In this document: positions 1 to 7,033 of the stretch, in pieces | How the letters are laid out: every line of letters begins with the position of its first letter | Numbering within the stretch: position 1 is the first letter of the stretch | From: Candidatus Hydrogenedentota bacterium | Lineage (GTDB): Bacteria; Hydrogenedentota; Hydrogenedentia; Hydrogenedentiales; GCA-2746185 | Reading direction: 5' to 3' | Length of the DNA: 8,023 nt | Assembly: GCA_012965445.1 (NCBI GenBank) | Contig: DTSJ01000383.1 | Span: forward strand, 1 to 8,023 | Notes under the pieces: model-generated | Database searches by the model: none | What the model was told of the DNA's origin: nothing | What the model saw: the letters and a program-made list of their open reading frames with translations, nothing else | Program-made: the position numbers and the translations under genes

Positions 1-417
1 CGCTTCAGGTGCAATTCGACTCCCATAATCCACGAGCCAGGGCCAGGCAGCTACGATGAATACGGAAAGGCGTGCAGACTTGGAACCGTGCAGCTCCTCC
101 GCAATAAAATAGATTGGAATGACAAGCAGAGTCGATGCGAGGAGCGAAACCACCCAGAACGCCCATTCCCAGTCGTTGGTGAGCAAAAAACTCAGTGCAC
201 CGAAAAGCGAATACAGCACTGGTAGATTTTCGTCAAAGTGAACGAAATCACCTTGCGCGAAACCACGCCCCATATTGATGTAGTGAATGGAATCGGCCAT
301 GTCTATAGCGCGCGCCAAAGCGATGAGGAAGCCAAGCCGTAGTGCAAACGCGATCGGAACCGCGATAAGCAGATCGGTACGAGCGGTAGACCGAACCTTC
401 GGTTCCGGCATGGACAT
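1..417 (-). CDS. GT-C fold membrane glycosyltransferase (GT39/ArnT/PMT-like), N-terminal part, truncated by the window edge
   Basis: The first 139 codons are visible and stay open to base 1, so the C-terminus lies outside. The protein starts with a short cytoplasmic tail and a membrane helix (about residues 16-36). A loop follows with Asp42-x-x-x-Tyr46, the acidic first-loop motif of GT-C enzymes such as ArnT and PMT. Next come an L-P-V-L-Y stretch (65-69) resembling their PPLYP motif and hydrophobic helices at about 70-80, 86-104 and 115-128. The family moves a sugar from a polyprenyl-phosphate carrier to a protein or lipid on the outer face of the inner membrane; the substrate here cannot be told. 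The ATG at 417 follows the rlpA stop by 2 bases with no clear Shine-Dalgarno site, so translational coupling is likely. An ATG two codons later (411) is an alternative start. The family call is fairly secure, the exact role unknown. Confidence 0.75.
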   Translation of the reverse strand, partial: MSMPEPKVRSTARTDLLIAVPIAFALRLGFLIALARAIDMADSIHYINMGRGFAQGDFVHFDENLPVLYSLFGALSFLLTNDWEWAFWVVSLLASTLLVIPIYFIAEELHGSKSARLSVFIVAAWPWLVDYGSRIAPEA

Positions 418-419
418 TG

Positions 420-836
420 CTAGTTGGGACCGTAGGTAAGAATCTGTAGACGTACAGGAACTACACCCTCTCTGATCATATCGATTTTCTGTGCCGCGCC
501 CTTGGAAAGGTCAATTACGCGATTCTTAATGAAGGGTCCGCGATCATTAATACGCACGTCGATCGACCTTCCATTGTTCAGATTCGTAACCCTGACGACG
601 GTGCCAAAGGGAAGCGTCTTGTGCGCAGCGGAAATCCCGTTCATATCATAGCGCTCGCCGTTGGCTGTGAGGTTGCCTTGAAACCCCGGACCGTACCAGG
701 AAGCCATTCCTGTCGCGCCGCTAGGTATCCTGTAAATTCTGGGCTTGGGGTTGGAGCCGCACGCGGCGACAATGAAGGAAAACAGGATACACAGCGCGAG
801 TAGACGGCTCAGCGAGTGTTGGTGGGCATGCTTCAT
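420..836 (-). CDS. rlpA: RlpA-like septal/cell-wall lipoprotein, DPBB domain (putative lytic transglycosylase)
   Basis: The 138-residue protein has a lipoprotein signal peptide: Lys/His/Arg-rich start, hydrophobic core at about 11-25, and lipobox V-A-A-C with Cys26. Gly at +2 favours the outer membrane. Residues 44-134 form the double-psi beta-barrel: [10 protein letters not shown] at 45-54, then NGERYD with Glu61, [10 protein letters not shown] with His72, INDRGPF with Asp98, and RVIDLS. Glu, His and Asp in these motifs correspond to residues proposed as active in RlpA transglycosylases, which cleave peptidoglycan strands lacking stem peptides. There is no SPOR domain, so septal targeting as in E. 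coli RlpA is not supported. The start at 836 was chosen because it gives a clean signal peptide and lies 7 bases after the flgM stop. A longer in-frame start at 872 would overlap flgM and add 12 polar residues. It probably shares the flgM transcript. Confidence 0.9.
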   Translation of the reverse strand: MKHAHQHSLSRLLALCILFSFIVAACGSNPKPRIYRIPSGATGMASWYGPGFQGNLTANGERYDMNGISAAHKTLPFGTVVRVTNLNNGRSIDVRINDRGPFIKNRVIDLSKGAAQKIDMIREGVVPVRLQILTYGPN

Positions 837-843
837 GCCTGAA

Positions 844-1152
844 TTATAGGAATTTGCTGATCCGCTGTGCAACTACCTCGACAACATCAGGATTTTTGTA
901 ATCAGCGCGCTCAATGGCTGCTTTTGCTGCCGCCACGCGATCAGCGCGAATATCGGGCTGGTTCTCAGCTGAGGACAGAGCGTCTATCACCTGTGCGGCT
1001 GCCTGCGCCTGATTACTAATAACAACATCGTCCGAATTCGCTGCATTGGAACCTGCGTCCGCTGCTTCGGATTTAGAGTTGCTGCGGGTGCCAGAAGGGC
1101 GTTCAGGCTTGCTCGGGTCGGGTACGCCCGCAATTCCCTGAATTCCAACCAT
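844..1152 (-). CDS. flgM: FlgM-family anti-sigma-28 factor
   Basis: This 102-residue protein has a disordered, polar N-terminal half (about 11-40, rich in Ser, Pro, Ala, Asn). A FlgM-type C-terminal half follows: DDVVIS at 41-46, an Ala-rich helix, then [20 protein letters not shown] at about 66-85 and a final amphipathic helix ending in RISKFL. The R-x-x-R-V-x-x-x-K-x-x-I-x-x-x-x-Y spacing is typical of FlgM. Family members hold FliA/sigma-28 inactive until the hook-basal body is finished, then are exported through it. The start at 1152 is set by AGGAG at 1160-1164, seven bases upstream, and by a sigma-28-like promoter at 1200-1226. A longer in-frame start at 1230 lies upstream of that promoter and is rejected. 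No other flagellar gene is in the window. The homology call rests on motif spacing, since FlgM proteins diverge strongly. Confidence 0.85.
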   Translation of the reverse strand: MVGIQGIAGVPDPSKPERPSGTRSNSKSEAADAGSNAANSDDVVISNQAQAAAQVIDALSSAENQPDIRADRVAAAKAAIERADYKNPDVVEVVAQRISKFL

Positions 1153-1159
1153 GATGTAA

Positions 1160-1164
1160 CTCCT
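1160..1164 (-). promoter_or_regulatory. Strong ribosome binding site of flgM
   Basis: On the minus strand the bases read AAGGAGT across 1159-1165, with the AGGAG core 7 bases before the ATG at 1152-1150. This decides the flgM start against the upstream in-frame ATG at 1230. Confidence 0.85.
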
Positions 1165-1199
1165 TGTACAGTAACGCTTAATACTTTCCTGCGTTCCTA

Positions 1200-1226
1200 T
1201 TATCGGCACCTCTAATGAATACTTCA
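1200..1226 (-). promoter_or_regulatory. Sigma-28 (FliA)-type promoter of the flgM-rlpA-glycosyltransferase unit
   Basis: On the minus strand the -10 element GCCGATAA (1207-1200) matches the FliA consensus at all eight positions. The -35 element TGAAGTAT (1226-1219) matches TAAAGTTT at six of eight. The gap between them is exactly 11 bases, the consensus spacing. The predicted start point is near 1193, giving a leader of about 40 bases before flgM. The position directly before an anti-sigma-28 gene makes a chance match unlikely and suggests the usual feedback loop of FliA driving its own inhibitor. Confidence 0.8.
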
Positions 1227-1345
1227 GCACTTTTTCGAGATTATTTTACAGTTTTTTGCGAAATACCCCATTACGACCTTATTCAGTGCCCATCCATCGC
1301 AGAACAGGCGCTTTCTTCCTCATAAATTCCTGAAACCTACGCCTG

Positions 1346-1981
1346 TCACGGTCGCATGTATGAGGCCACGGTGTTCGAAATACAGCGATCTATTCTCTCT
1401 TTGAGCACTTCAAGTTGGATCGGTTTTGATACAAAGTCGTTCATTCAAACCTTCATGCAGAGATCCTGGTCACGCTTCATTGCGTAAGCCGTCAGCGCGA
1501 TAATGGGAATACTGCTGTTGATCACCCTTGAATCTGTTCTACGAATCTCACGAGTCGTCTCGTATCCATCCATTTCGGGCATCTGAATGTCCATTAAGAC
1601 CAGATCGTACGGTATCTTTTCGAGTGCATTCAATATCGTGTCGTAGTGCGCAGTACTTGAATCTACAAGATGCCCGCCTGCTCCATCAGAGATCTGAGCC
1701 AACATTCGAGCGACCTGTGCTACCAGGACACACACTGTTCCGAAGGAGGTACTCGCGATCACAAAACGGTTTGCGCCGGCACGTACCTACATTACGACGA
1801 TGGCAGTACACATGATCGACAGACCGACTAGACTAACATACTGATCGGTTAGAGCGGAAAGCACGGGTTGGGCAACGCGCGAGAAGGCTTCGAGGGAACC
1901 TCCCACGACCACAAGAGTGGTCAAGACGACTCGTGCACGTCTGGTTAACCCTAGATTGCTGTTGACATCCTGAGAATTCAT
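1346..1981 (-). pseudogene. Remnant of a hybrid sensor kinase: membrane N-terminus joined to a receiver domain, with two in-frame stops
   Basis: A single frame runs from ATG 1981 to TGA 1346 (212 codons), broken by TAG at 1789-1787 (codon 65) and TGA at 1447-1445 (codon 179). Codons 1-64 encode hydrophobic segments at about 17-32 and 48-64, and another hydrophobic run follows at about 73-90. Codons 105-205 form a receiver domain: [19 protein letters not shown] with the phosphoryl-acceptor Asp131, IIALTAYA with Thr164, and, after the TGA, MNDFVSKPI with Lys186. The acidic pair normally found at the start of a receiver is missing (VLVA then QVARML). No HAMP, HisKA or ATPase domain lies between the membrane part and the receiver, so an internal deletion is inferred. 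The TGA replaces the Gly normally seen before M-N-D-F. A GGAGAG site (1992-1997) precedes the ATG by 10 bases. Confidence 0.75.
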
Positions 1982-2017
1982 CCGATTATCACTCTCCCAG
2001 GTCGGATAACTTACGAA

Positions 2018-2047
2018 ATTCTATCGTTTTTATCGACGAATGTCCAA
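2018..2047 (-). promoter_or_regulatory. Sigma-70-type promoter upstream of the receiver/kinase remnant
   Basis: On the minus strand TTGGAC (2047-2042) and TAGAAT (2023-2018) are 18 bases apart, each one or two mismatches from the -35 and -10 consensus. They lie 36 bases before the ATG at 1981. If active, the broken gene is still transcribed. Confidence 0.5.
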
Positions 2048-2116
2048 TGAATCTGTGATTGTCCATTTGAGCATCGTGTAGGTAATCCCATGTCGCATTT
2101 AATGTTCCAGTGCTGT

Positions 2117-4717
2117 CTACCGTGCAACAAGTGCATTCTGATCTTCGAGGAGAGTCTGGCATTTCACAATACGCGTTGCAAACGGATCGAGACGCAGAAG
2201 ATGGATTATTTCCTTGGGTTTAGCAAGTTTGTTTTCGTGAATGTGCGTCGTAAATTGGATGGTCAACTGTTGATCAGTATATTCGCTCAGGGTGAGCTCA
2301 TGAATCATCGGACGAATGTTCAGCGGTGCAGTCTTTTTCGGGGCACGTTGCCGACCACGTCCTCTTCCTTTTTTCTTGTTCTTGACCTTTCGCTCAATCA
2401 TCACCTCCTCAGAAGCCATAACCGTCGATATGAGTCCTTCGAGCTCCTCAGCATTCTGTCCGTCTGCAATCAGACTGTATTGTATGCCCGAAACACTGCT
2501 CATCAGCGCTGGCGTACGCAGAGGGATGTCTTCTGCGCCCAAAGCCAAAAAACCATCTGGAAGCGTCGCCCTGACGCGTTCCAGCAAATCAGACGGATGT
2601 ACAAAGTCTTTTAGCGTGATGTCCATGTAATCGCCTCGCGATTCTTCGCCCACGGGCAAGGCCGCAGCAAAATTAACCTTCGGGTGCGCATGAAACCCCT
2701 GTGAATACGACAGCGGCGCACGTGCGCGGCGCAGTGTACGAATCCAGGCGTTCATCCATTCAAGATGACTTAGGAAACGCGGTTCGCACGTGCGTCCGAT
2801 TTGAAAACGAATTCGCTGTATCGGTTCAGGCTCCACGTATTCCGGCATCGGTTCGGGTGTCCACTCCTTTTCTTCAATGCGCCCTTTTCGTTGATTCTTG
2901 AGCATGTGACTGCACAGCTCCTGCTCTTTAAAAATCACACCGCAGAGATGACATTTCCCTGCACGACAGTCTAGAGCATGTTTATACTCCATTGCCCGTG
3001 CCCAGTCTTCCTGGAACCACTCTTTCGGAACCAGCATGTCGATATGATCCCAGGGAAGACGTTCTTCGGGGTCACGTTCGCGCAAAGCGAACTCGACATC
3101 GTAATTCGTCTCTTCGATTGCCTTCTGCCACGCGCCCAGATTGCAAAGTTCATCCCAGGATTCGAAGCGGGCACCGTTTTTCCACGCCGTCTCAATAAGG
3201 TCCGCGCAACGACGGTCCGCGCGGGTAATCAATCCTTCGATGAATGTGGTCTTAGCATGATGGCGACCGAACTTGATGCTGCTGGTCTTCTTGAAACCTT
3301 GATCCAGAATTCGCTGACGGCGCTCTGTCTCCTCCATACCGATCTGCTCCGCCCATTGGAACGGCGTAAACGGCTTCGGCACAAAAGTCGAGACTCCGAG
3401 GTTGATCTTCGCATTCGGATTGATTGCCTTACCCACTTTGAGGTTTCGGAAACACAGATCCACAATGGCTTCGATATCCTCATCACGCTCAGTCGGAAGT
3501 CCTATCATGAAATAGCATTTAACGTGCTTCCAGCCCTTCTTGAAGGCCTCGGCGGACATCTCAAGCAGCCCCTCATCTGGAATCCACTTGTTGATCACGG
3601 CGCGCAGTCTCGGGCTTGCTGCTTCGGGGGCGAAAGTAAGACCGCTCCGGCGAATGTCCGCCACTTTGTCAGCCATTCCCACGGAAAACGAATCGAGACG
3701 CAGCGAGGGCAGCGAAATGGATACGCGATCTTCTCGGCCTCGTCGCGCAGCCTGATCGACCAGCTGAAGCGGTCTCGAGAAATCGCACGTGGACAATGAA
3801 ACGAGCGAAACTTCTTCGTACCCGGTTTTTTCCAGAGACTCCTTCATAAGCTGATCGATATTTTCGAGCGTTCGCTCGCGCACGGGGCGCGTGACCATAC
3901 CGGCCTGACAAAATCTACACCCTTGTGTGCAGCCGCGCAGCACTTCAAGCGAGAGTCGATCATGCACCTGCTGGGTATAGGGTACGATGTAGTTGGTCGG
4001 AAACTTCGCGCCGTCAAGCGACTCAATGACACGCTTTCGAATCGGCAGGGCATCTATTTCTGGAAGTATCTGGCCATCGGCAAGCACTTCAAAGGGGTAA
4101 AGTTCGGGGACATATACACCATCAATTTTCGCAACTTGTTTCAGGCGTTCGAGACGCGACAAGTCCTTGATCGCCCTCATACACTCTGCGATCTCGACGA
4201 TCACGTCCTCGCCGTCTCCGATCACGAAAAAGTCGAAGAAGGGGGCCATAGGTTCAGGGTTAAACGAGGTCGGACCGCCCGCGAAAAACAAAGGTGCATC
4301 GTCGGCGCGATCCTCTGCGCGCAGTGGAAAGCCTGCCAAATCGATAATCGTCAGGATGTTCGTGTACGTGAGTTCGGACTGCATCGTAATCCCGATGAGG
4401 TCCATCTCGTCGAGCGTGTCCTTGGATTCATGATTGAACAGGCTCAGCCCGCGCCCACGCAGCTCTGATTCCATGTCCGATGCAGGTGAATATGCGCGCT
4501 CGCACCAGCACCAGTCTAGATCGTTGAGAATTGAGTACAGGATGAGAATGCCAAGGTTGCCCAGTCCCAAATCGTAAAGATCTGGAAATACCAGCGTCAC
4601 GCGCAGGTCCACTTCATCCTTGTTCTTGTGACTGGTATTGAGTTCAGTGCCGAGGTAGCGCGAAGGCTTCTCGACCTTCGGCAGAATCTCGTTATACAGG
4701 ACGGTACTCAGGTTCAT
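2117..4717 (-). CDS. Radical SAM protein with B12-binding-like N-terminus and fused DUF2344 (TIGR03960 + TIGR03936 type)
   Basis: This 866-residue protein resembles the uncharacterised TIGR03960 radical SAM family. Residues 1-185 form a cobalamin-binding-like Rossmann region with the conserved GGPTSFNPEP (147-156) and FVIGDGED (164-171); I see no DxHxxG B12 ligand motif. Residues about 250-480 are the radical SAM barrel. The cluster motif is Cys263-x3-Cys267-x2-Cys270, which binds a 4Fe-4S cluster for cleaving S-adenosylmethionine. Cys584, Cys589, Cys592 and Cys602 (with His604) look like a metal-binding knuckle between domains. Residues about 634-866 match DUF2344/TIGR03936, including LSHLEWMNAWIRTLRRA and YSQGFHAHPKV, with a Lys/Arg-rich insert at 777-795. 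The substrate is not known; in other bacteria the DUF2344 part often sits beside ribonuclease E/G genes, so RNA-related work is a guess. The ATG at 4717 starts well but has no strong Shine-Dalgarno site. Confidence 0.9.
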   Translation of the reverse strand: MNLSTVLYNEILPKVEKPSRYLGTELNTSHKNKDEVDLRVTLVFPDLYDLGLGNLGILILYSILNDLDWCWCERAYSPASDMESELRGRGLSLFNHESKDTLDEMDLIGITMQSELTYTNILTIIDLAGFPLRAEDRADDAPLFFAGGPTSFNPEPMAPFFDFFVIGDGEDVIVEIAECMRAIKDLSRLERLKQVAKIDGVYVPELYPFEVLADGQILPEIDALPIRKRVIESLDGAKFPTNYIVPYTQQVHDRLSLEVLRGCTQGCRFCQAGMVTRPVRERTLENIDQLMKESLEKTGYEEVSLVSLSTCDFSRPLQLVDQAARRGREDRVSISLPSLRLDSFSVGMADKVADIRRSGLTFAPEAASPRLRAVINKWIPDEGLLEMSAEAFKKGWKHVKCYFMIGLPTERDEDIEAIVDLCFRNLKVGKAINPNAKINLGVSTFVPKPFTPFQWAEQIGMEETERRQRILDQGFKKTSSIKFGRHHAKTTFIEGLITRADRRCADLIETAWKNGARFESWDELCNLGAWQKAIEETNYDVEFALRERDPEERLPWDHIDMLVPKEWFQEDWARAMEYKHALDCRAGKCHLCGVIFKEQELCSHMLKNQRKGRIEEKEWTPEPMPEYVEPEPIQRIRFQIGRTCEPRFLSHLEWMNAWIRTLRRARAPLSYSQGFHAHPKVNFAAALPVGEESRGDYMDITLKDFVHPSDLLERVRATLPDGFLALGAEDIPLRTPALMSSVSGIQYSLIADGQNAEELEGLISTVMASEEVMIERKVKNKKKGRGRGRQRAPKKTAPLNIRPMIHELTLSEYTDQQLTIQFTTHIHENKLAKPKEIIHLLRLDPFATRIVKCQTLLEDQNALVAR

Positions 4718-4803
4718 GACAGGCTCGACTCAGATAGTTTGCGATGTTTGGAGAAACAAGACAGGGGGCGCGTATAGTCCCCAGAGAGTAGTGAAGTGAC
4801 CGT

Positions 4804-4833
4804 ATTATAGCCGAACTATCCTGTTTTCCTCAA
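4804..4833 (-). promoter_or_regulatory. Sigma-70-type promoter of the radical SAM gene
   Basis: On the minus strand a perfect TATAAT (4809-4804) lies 18 bases after TTGAGG (4833-4828, four of six -35 positions). The predicted start near 4797 gives a leader of about 80 bases before the ATG at 4717. Confidence 0.65.
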
Positions 4834-4840
4834 TATTTGG

Positions 4841-4870
4841 TTGGACCTGTCGATGCAAAGTTGCTACAAT
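4841..4870 (+). promoter_or_regulatory. Sigma-70-type promoter of the uvrD/rep-like helicase gene
   Basis: TTGGAC (4841-4846) and TACAAT (4865-4870) are separated by 18 bases, each close to consensus. The predicted start point near 4877 lies downstream of the in-frame TTG at 4837 and 29 bases before the ATG at 4906, so it supports the later start for the helicase. Confidence 0.65.
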
Positions 4871-4905
4871 CCCGCCTTGTTCCGGGGGCTGTACACACAT
4901 TCATC

Positions 4906-6993
4906 ATGGCAAGAGCATCGAAATATCTTGAGGGGCTTAATCCGAATCAGGCTGAAGCCGTAAAGCAGATCGAAGGGCCAGTGTTGGTCATTGCAGGCGC
5001 GGGAAGCGGCAAGACTCGCGTGGTGACCCGTCGAATCGCCTACATAATCGCGCAAAAGGCGGCGAAGCCCGAACAAATACTGGCAGTAACCTTCACGAAT
5101 AAAGCCGCCGGGGAAATGCGCGAACGCGTCGCGGAACTGGTCGGAAAGTCCAAATCGGAGAAGGTCGTCGTCTCTACATTCCACTCATTCTGCCTGAAAG
5201 TACTGCGCGAGCACATTGAACTCCTCGGCTATCGCAGAAATTTTACGATCTCTGGTGAGGGTGACACGCGTACACTTGTAAAACGGGTGATCGACGATCT
5301 GGAAGGCCCACAAGAGGACTTCAGTCCGGGGATTTTTCGCGAACAGATAAGCCTGATGAAAGGAAATCAGGATACGGAACATTTCGCGATGAACGTGCCG
5401 TCCGACGAGTCCAAGGAAGAAACGGCGAATCGCGAAAAGTACGAGTCCTGGCTCCCGGAAATATTTGACCGCTACCAGTCAGCGTTGAGAGCCGCGAATA
5501 CGGTGGACTTCGACGATCTCCTGGGGCTTGTACTGAAATTGTGGTCTGAGCATACCGAGATTCGAAAACACTTTCAGCAAAAATTCAAGTACGTCATGGT
5601 TGATGAGTACCAGGACACGAACACAATTCAGTACCGCCTGATTCAGACGCTGGTATCGGAGCATAAAAACCTCTGCGTCGTCGGCGATGACGATCAATCT
5701 ATATACGGCTGGCGCGGCGCAGACGTTTCCAATATCCTGAATTTCGAAAAAGACTTTCCTGGAGCGAAATCGATCACGCTTGGTTACAACTATCGATCCA
5801 AGGAGCCAATATTAGAGGCCGCGAACGCAGTTATCGCGAACAACGGAAAACGAATCGACAAGAAAATGCTTCCACAGCAGGGGCCGGGGCGTCCCATCGA
5901 CCGTATCGTGACCGCCGACGAAGAACACGAGGCGAAAATGGCACTCGAGTGGATGGAAACCATCCGAATTAAAGCCGGAGCCGTCAATGACGATTTCGCA
6001 ATTCTTTATCGTTCGAACATGCAGTCGCGTCCCTATGAAATCGCACTGCGCACTGCCGGCATCCCCTACATCGTTATCGGCGGCCAAGAGTTTTTCGAGC
6101 GCTCGGAGGTGCGCGATATCATAGCCTACCTGAAGATCATCGTGAATCCCTGGGATGAGGCTTCTTTCCTGCGCGTCGTAAATATGCCCCGGCGCGGCAT
6201 TGGAGACAAAACTCTGCACGTAATCCACGATGTCTGCCGTCAATCCGGCCTTTCGCTCGGCAAAGGCATGGCAAAGGCACTGTCCGAAGGAAAGATTACC
6301 GGCGGAGCCGAAAAAGGCATACGCAGCTTCCTCGGCTCAATGAAGGACTATCGCTATCAGCTTCGTGCAAAGCAACGCCCGTTTCATGAGATCCTGCAGC
6401 ATCTGATTATGACCATCGGCCTGAAGGCGGAACTTGAGCGTACTTCGAAGACTCCGGAAATGGCTTCGCTGCGCTGGGACAATGTACAGTCCATTGTCAA
6501 ATCGCTGGAGGAATACGAAAATACTGAACGAAATCCCACGCTGGGTGGATTTCTCGACCTAAGCACGCTCACCCGCGACGCAGATCGTTTTGCCAAGGAC
6601 GGGATTGATCGCTCAGTGGTAACATTGATGACGATACACAGCGCGAAAGGACTCGAGTTCCCGTATGTCTTTCTCGTAGGAACTGAAGATGGGATTATTC
6701 CGCACCAGCGCAGTCTCCGGGACAATACGGTGGAAGAAGAGCGTCGTCTATTCTATGTCGCGATCACGCGCGCCCAGCGGCACTTCACGCTCTTCGAGAC
6801 CTGTTCGCGCATCCGCAATGGCCGGGACTCGGTCTCCACGCCAAGCAGGTTTATCAACGAAATTCCGAAACAGTTGATCAAGGTTCATACCTATGCTGCG
6901 CGCGACTCCATCGCCGAGACCGTCCGCAGGAATTCACACAATGGCACCGGAAAAACGAAAAGAAAGTACGGAAATAAAAAGGCCCGCAAGTAA
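4906..6993 (+). CDS. UvrD/Rep/PcrA-family superfamily 1A DNA helicase
   Basis: An ATP-driven 3'-5' DNA helicase of the repair and replication-restart type, 695 residues from the ATG at 4906. All signature motifs are present: Q-motif region LNPNQAEAV (11-19), Walker A AGAGSGKT (30-37), motif Ia VTFTNKAAGEM (61-71), motif II DEYQD (233-237), motif III GDDDQSIYGWRG (260-271), motif IV GYNYRS (293-298), motif V TLMTIHSAKGLEF (573-585) and motif VI EERRLFYVAITRA (611-623). After the SRFINEIP segment only a Lys/Arg-rich tail remains. The C-terminal Tudor-like domain that lets PcrA/UvrD bind RNA polymerase is not evident, which makes it more Rep-like in size (Rep is about 673). An in-frame TTG at 4837 would add 23 residues but lies upstream of the predicted transcript start. 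The assignment among UvrD, PcrA and Rep is left open. No strong Shine-Dalgarno site precedes the ATG. Confidence 0.95.
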   Translation: MARASKYLEGLNPNQAEAVKQIEGPVLVIAGAGSGKTRVVTRRIAYIIAQKAAKPEQILAVTFTNKAAGEMRERVAELVGKSKSEKVVVSTFHSFCLKVLREHIELLGYRRNFTISGEGDTRTLVKRVIDDLEGPQEDFSPGIFREQISLMKGNQDTEHFAMNVPSDESKEETANREKYESWLPEIFDRYQSALRAANTVDFDDLLGLVLKLWSEHTEIRKHFQQKFKYVMVDEYQDTNTIQYRLIQTLVSEHKNLCVVGDDDQSIYGWRGADVSNILNFEKDFPGAKSITLGYNYRSKEPILEAANAVIANNGKRIDKKMLPQQGPGRPIDRIVTADEEHEAKMALEWMETIRIKAGAVNDDFAILYRSNMQSRPYEIALRTAGIPYIVIGGQEFFERSEVRDIIAYLKIIVNPWDEASFLRVVNMPRRGIGDKTLHVIHDVCRQSGLSLGKGMAKALSEGKITGGAEKGIRSFLGSMKDYRYQLRAKQRPFHEILQHLIMTIGLKAELERTSKTPEMASLRWDNVQSIVKSLEEYENTERNPTLGGFLDLSTLTRDADRFAKDGIDRSVVTLMTIHSAKGLEFPYVFLVGTEDGIIPHQRSLRDNTVEEERRLFYVAITRAQRHFTLFETCSRIRNGRDSVSTPSRFINEIPKQLIKVHTYAARDSIAETVRRNSHNGTGKTKRKYGNKKARK

Positions 6994-7007
6994 GCCTGCG
7001 GGCCTTT
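6978..7007. terminator. Hairpin terminator shared by the convergent helicase and SYLF genes
   Basis: AAAGGCCCGCA (6978-6988) pairs perfectly with TGCGGGCCTTT (6997-7007), giving an 11-bp stem with an 8-base loop. The helicase stop codon (6991-6993) sits in the loop, so the left arm is coding sequence. On the plus strand only TTT follows. On the minus strand the stem runs into TTTTTATTTC, a better U-tract, so the hairpin should also end transcripts of the gene at 7034-7610. Confidence 0.85.
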
Positions 7008-7033
7008 CAAAAGAGGGGTTCTTTGAACTTCGG

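Noticed and set aside
1445..1447. TGA read as glycine, as in some candidate-phyla genomes
   Set aside because: The two long genes (866 and 695 residues) use ordinary GGN codons at conserved glycines and contain no internal TGA. A TAG also interrupts the same broken frame, so decay is the simpler reading.
1982..2116. Terminator after the radical SAM gene
   Set aside because: Only short imperfect inverted repeats and a TGGACA direct repeat are visible. No GC-rich stem with a following T-run was found.
2090..4468. Long open frames on the plus strand at 2090-2614, 2978-3799 and 3923-4468
   Set aside because: They lie opposite the radical SAM gene, show no recognisable family or domain, and start without ribosome sites. 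They are antisense shadows of a well-supported gene.
4837..4905. TTG start adding 23 residues to the helicase
   Set aside because: The extension overlaps the predicted promoter at 4841-4870, has no family similarity, and the ATG at 4906 gives the usual short N-terminus before the Q-motif.
6072..6079. Second GCCGATAA on the minus strand, inside the helicase gene
   Set aside because: The -35 position 11 bases upstream reads GCTCGAAA, which does not match the sigma-28 consensus, and no minus-strand gene follows.
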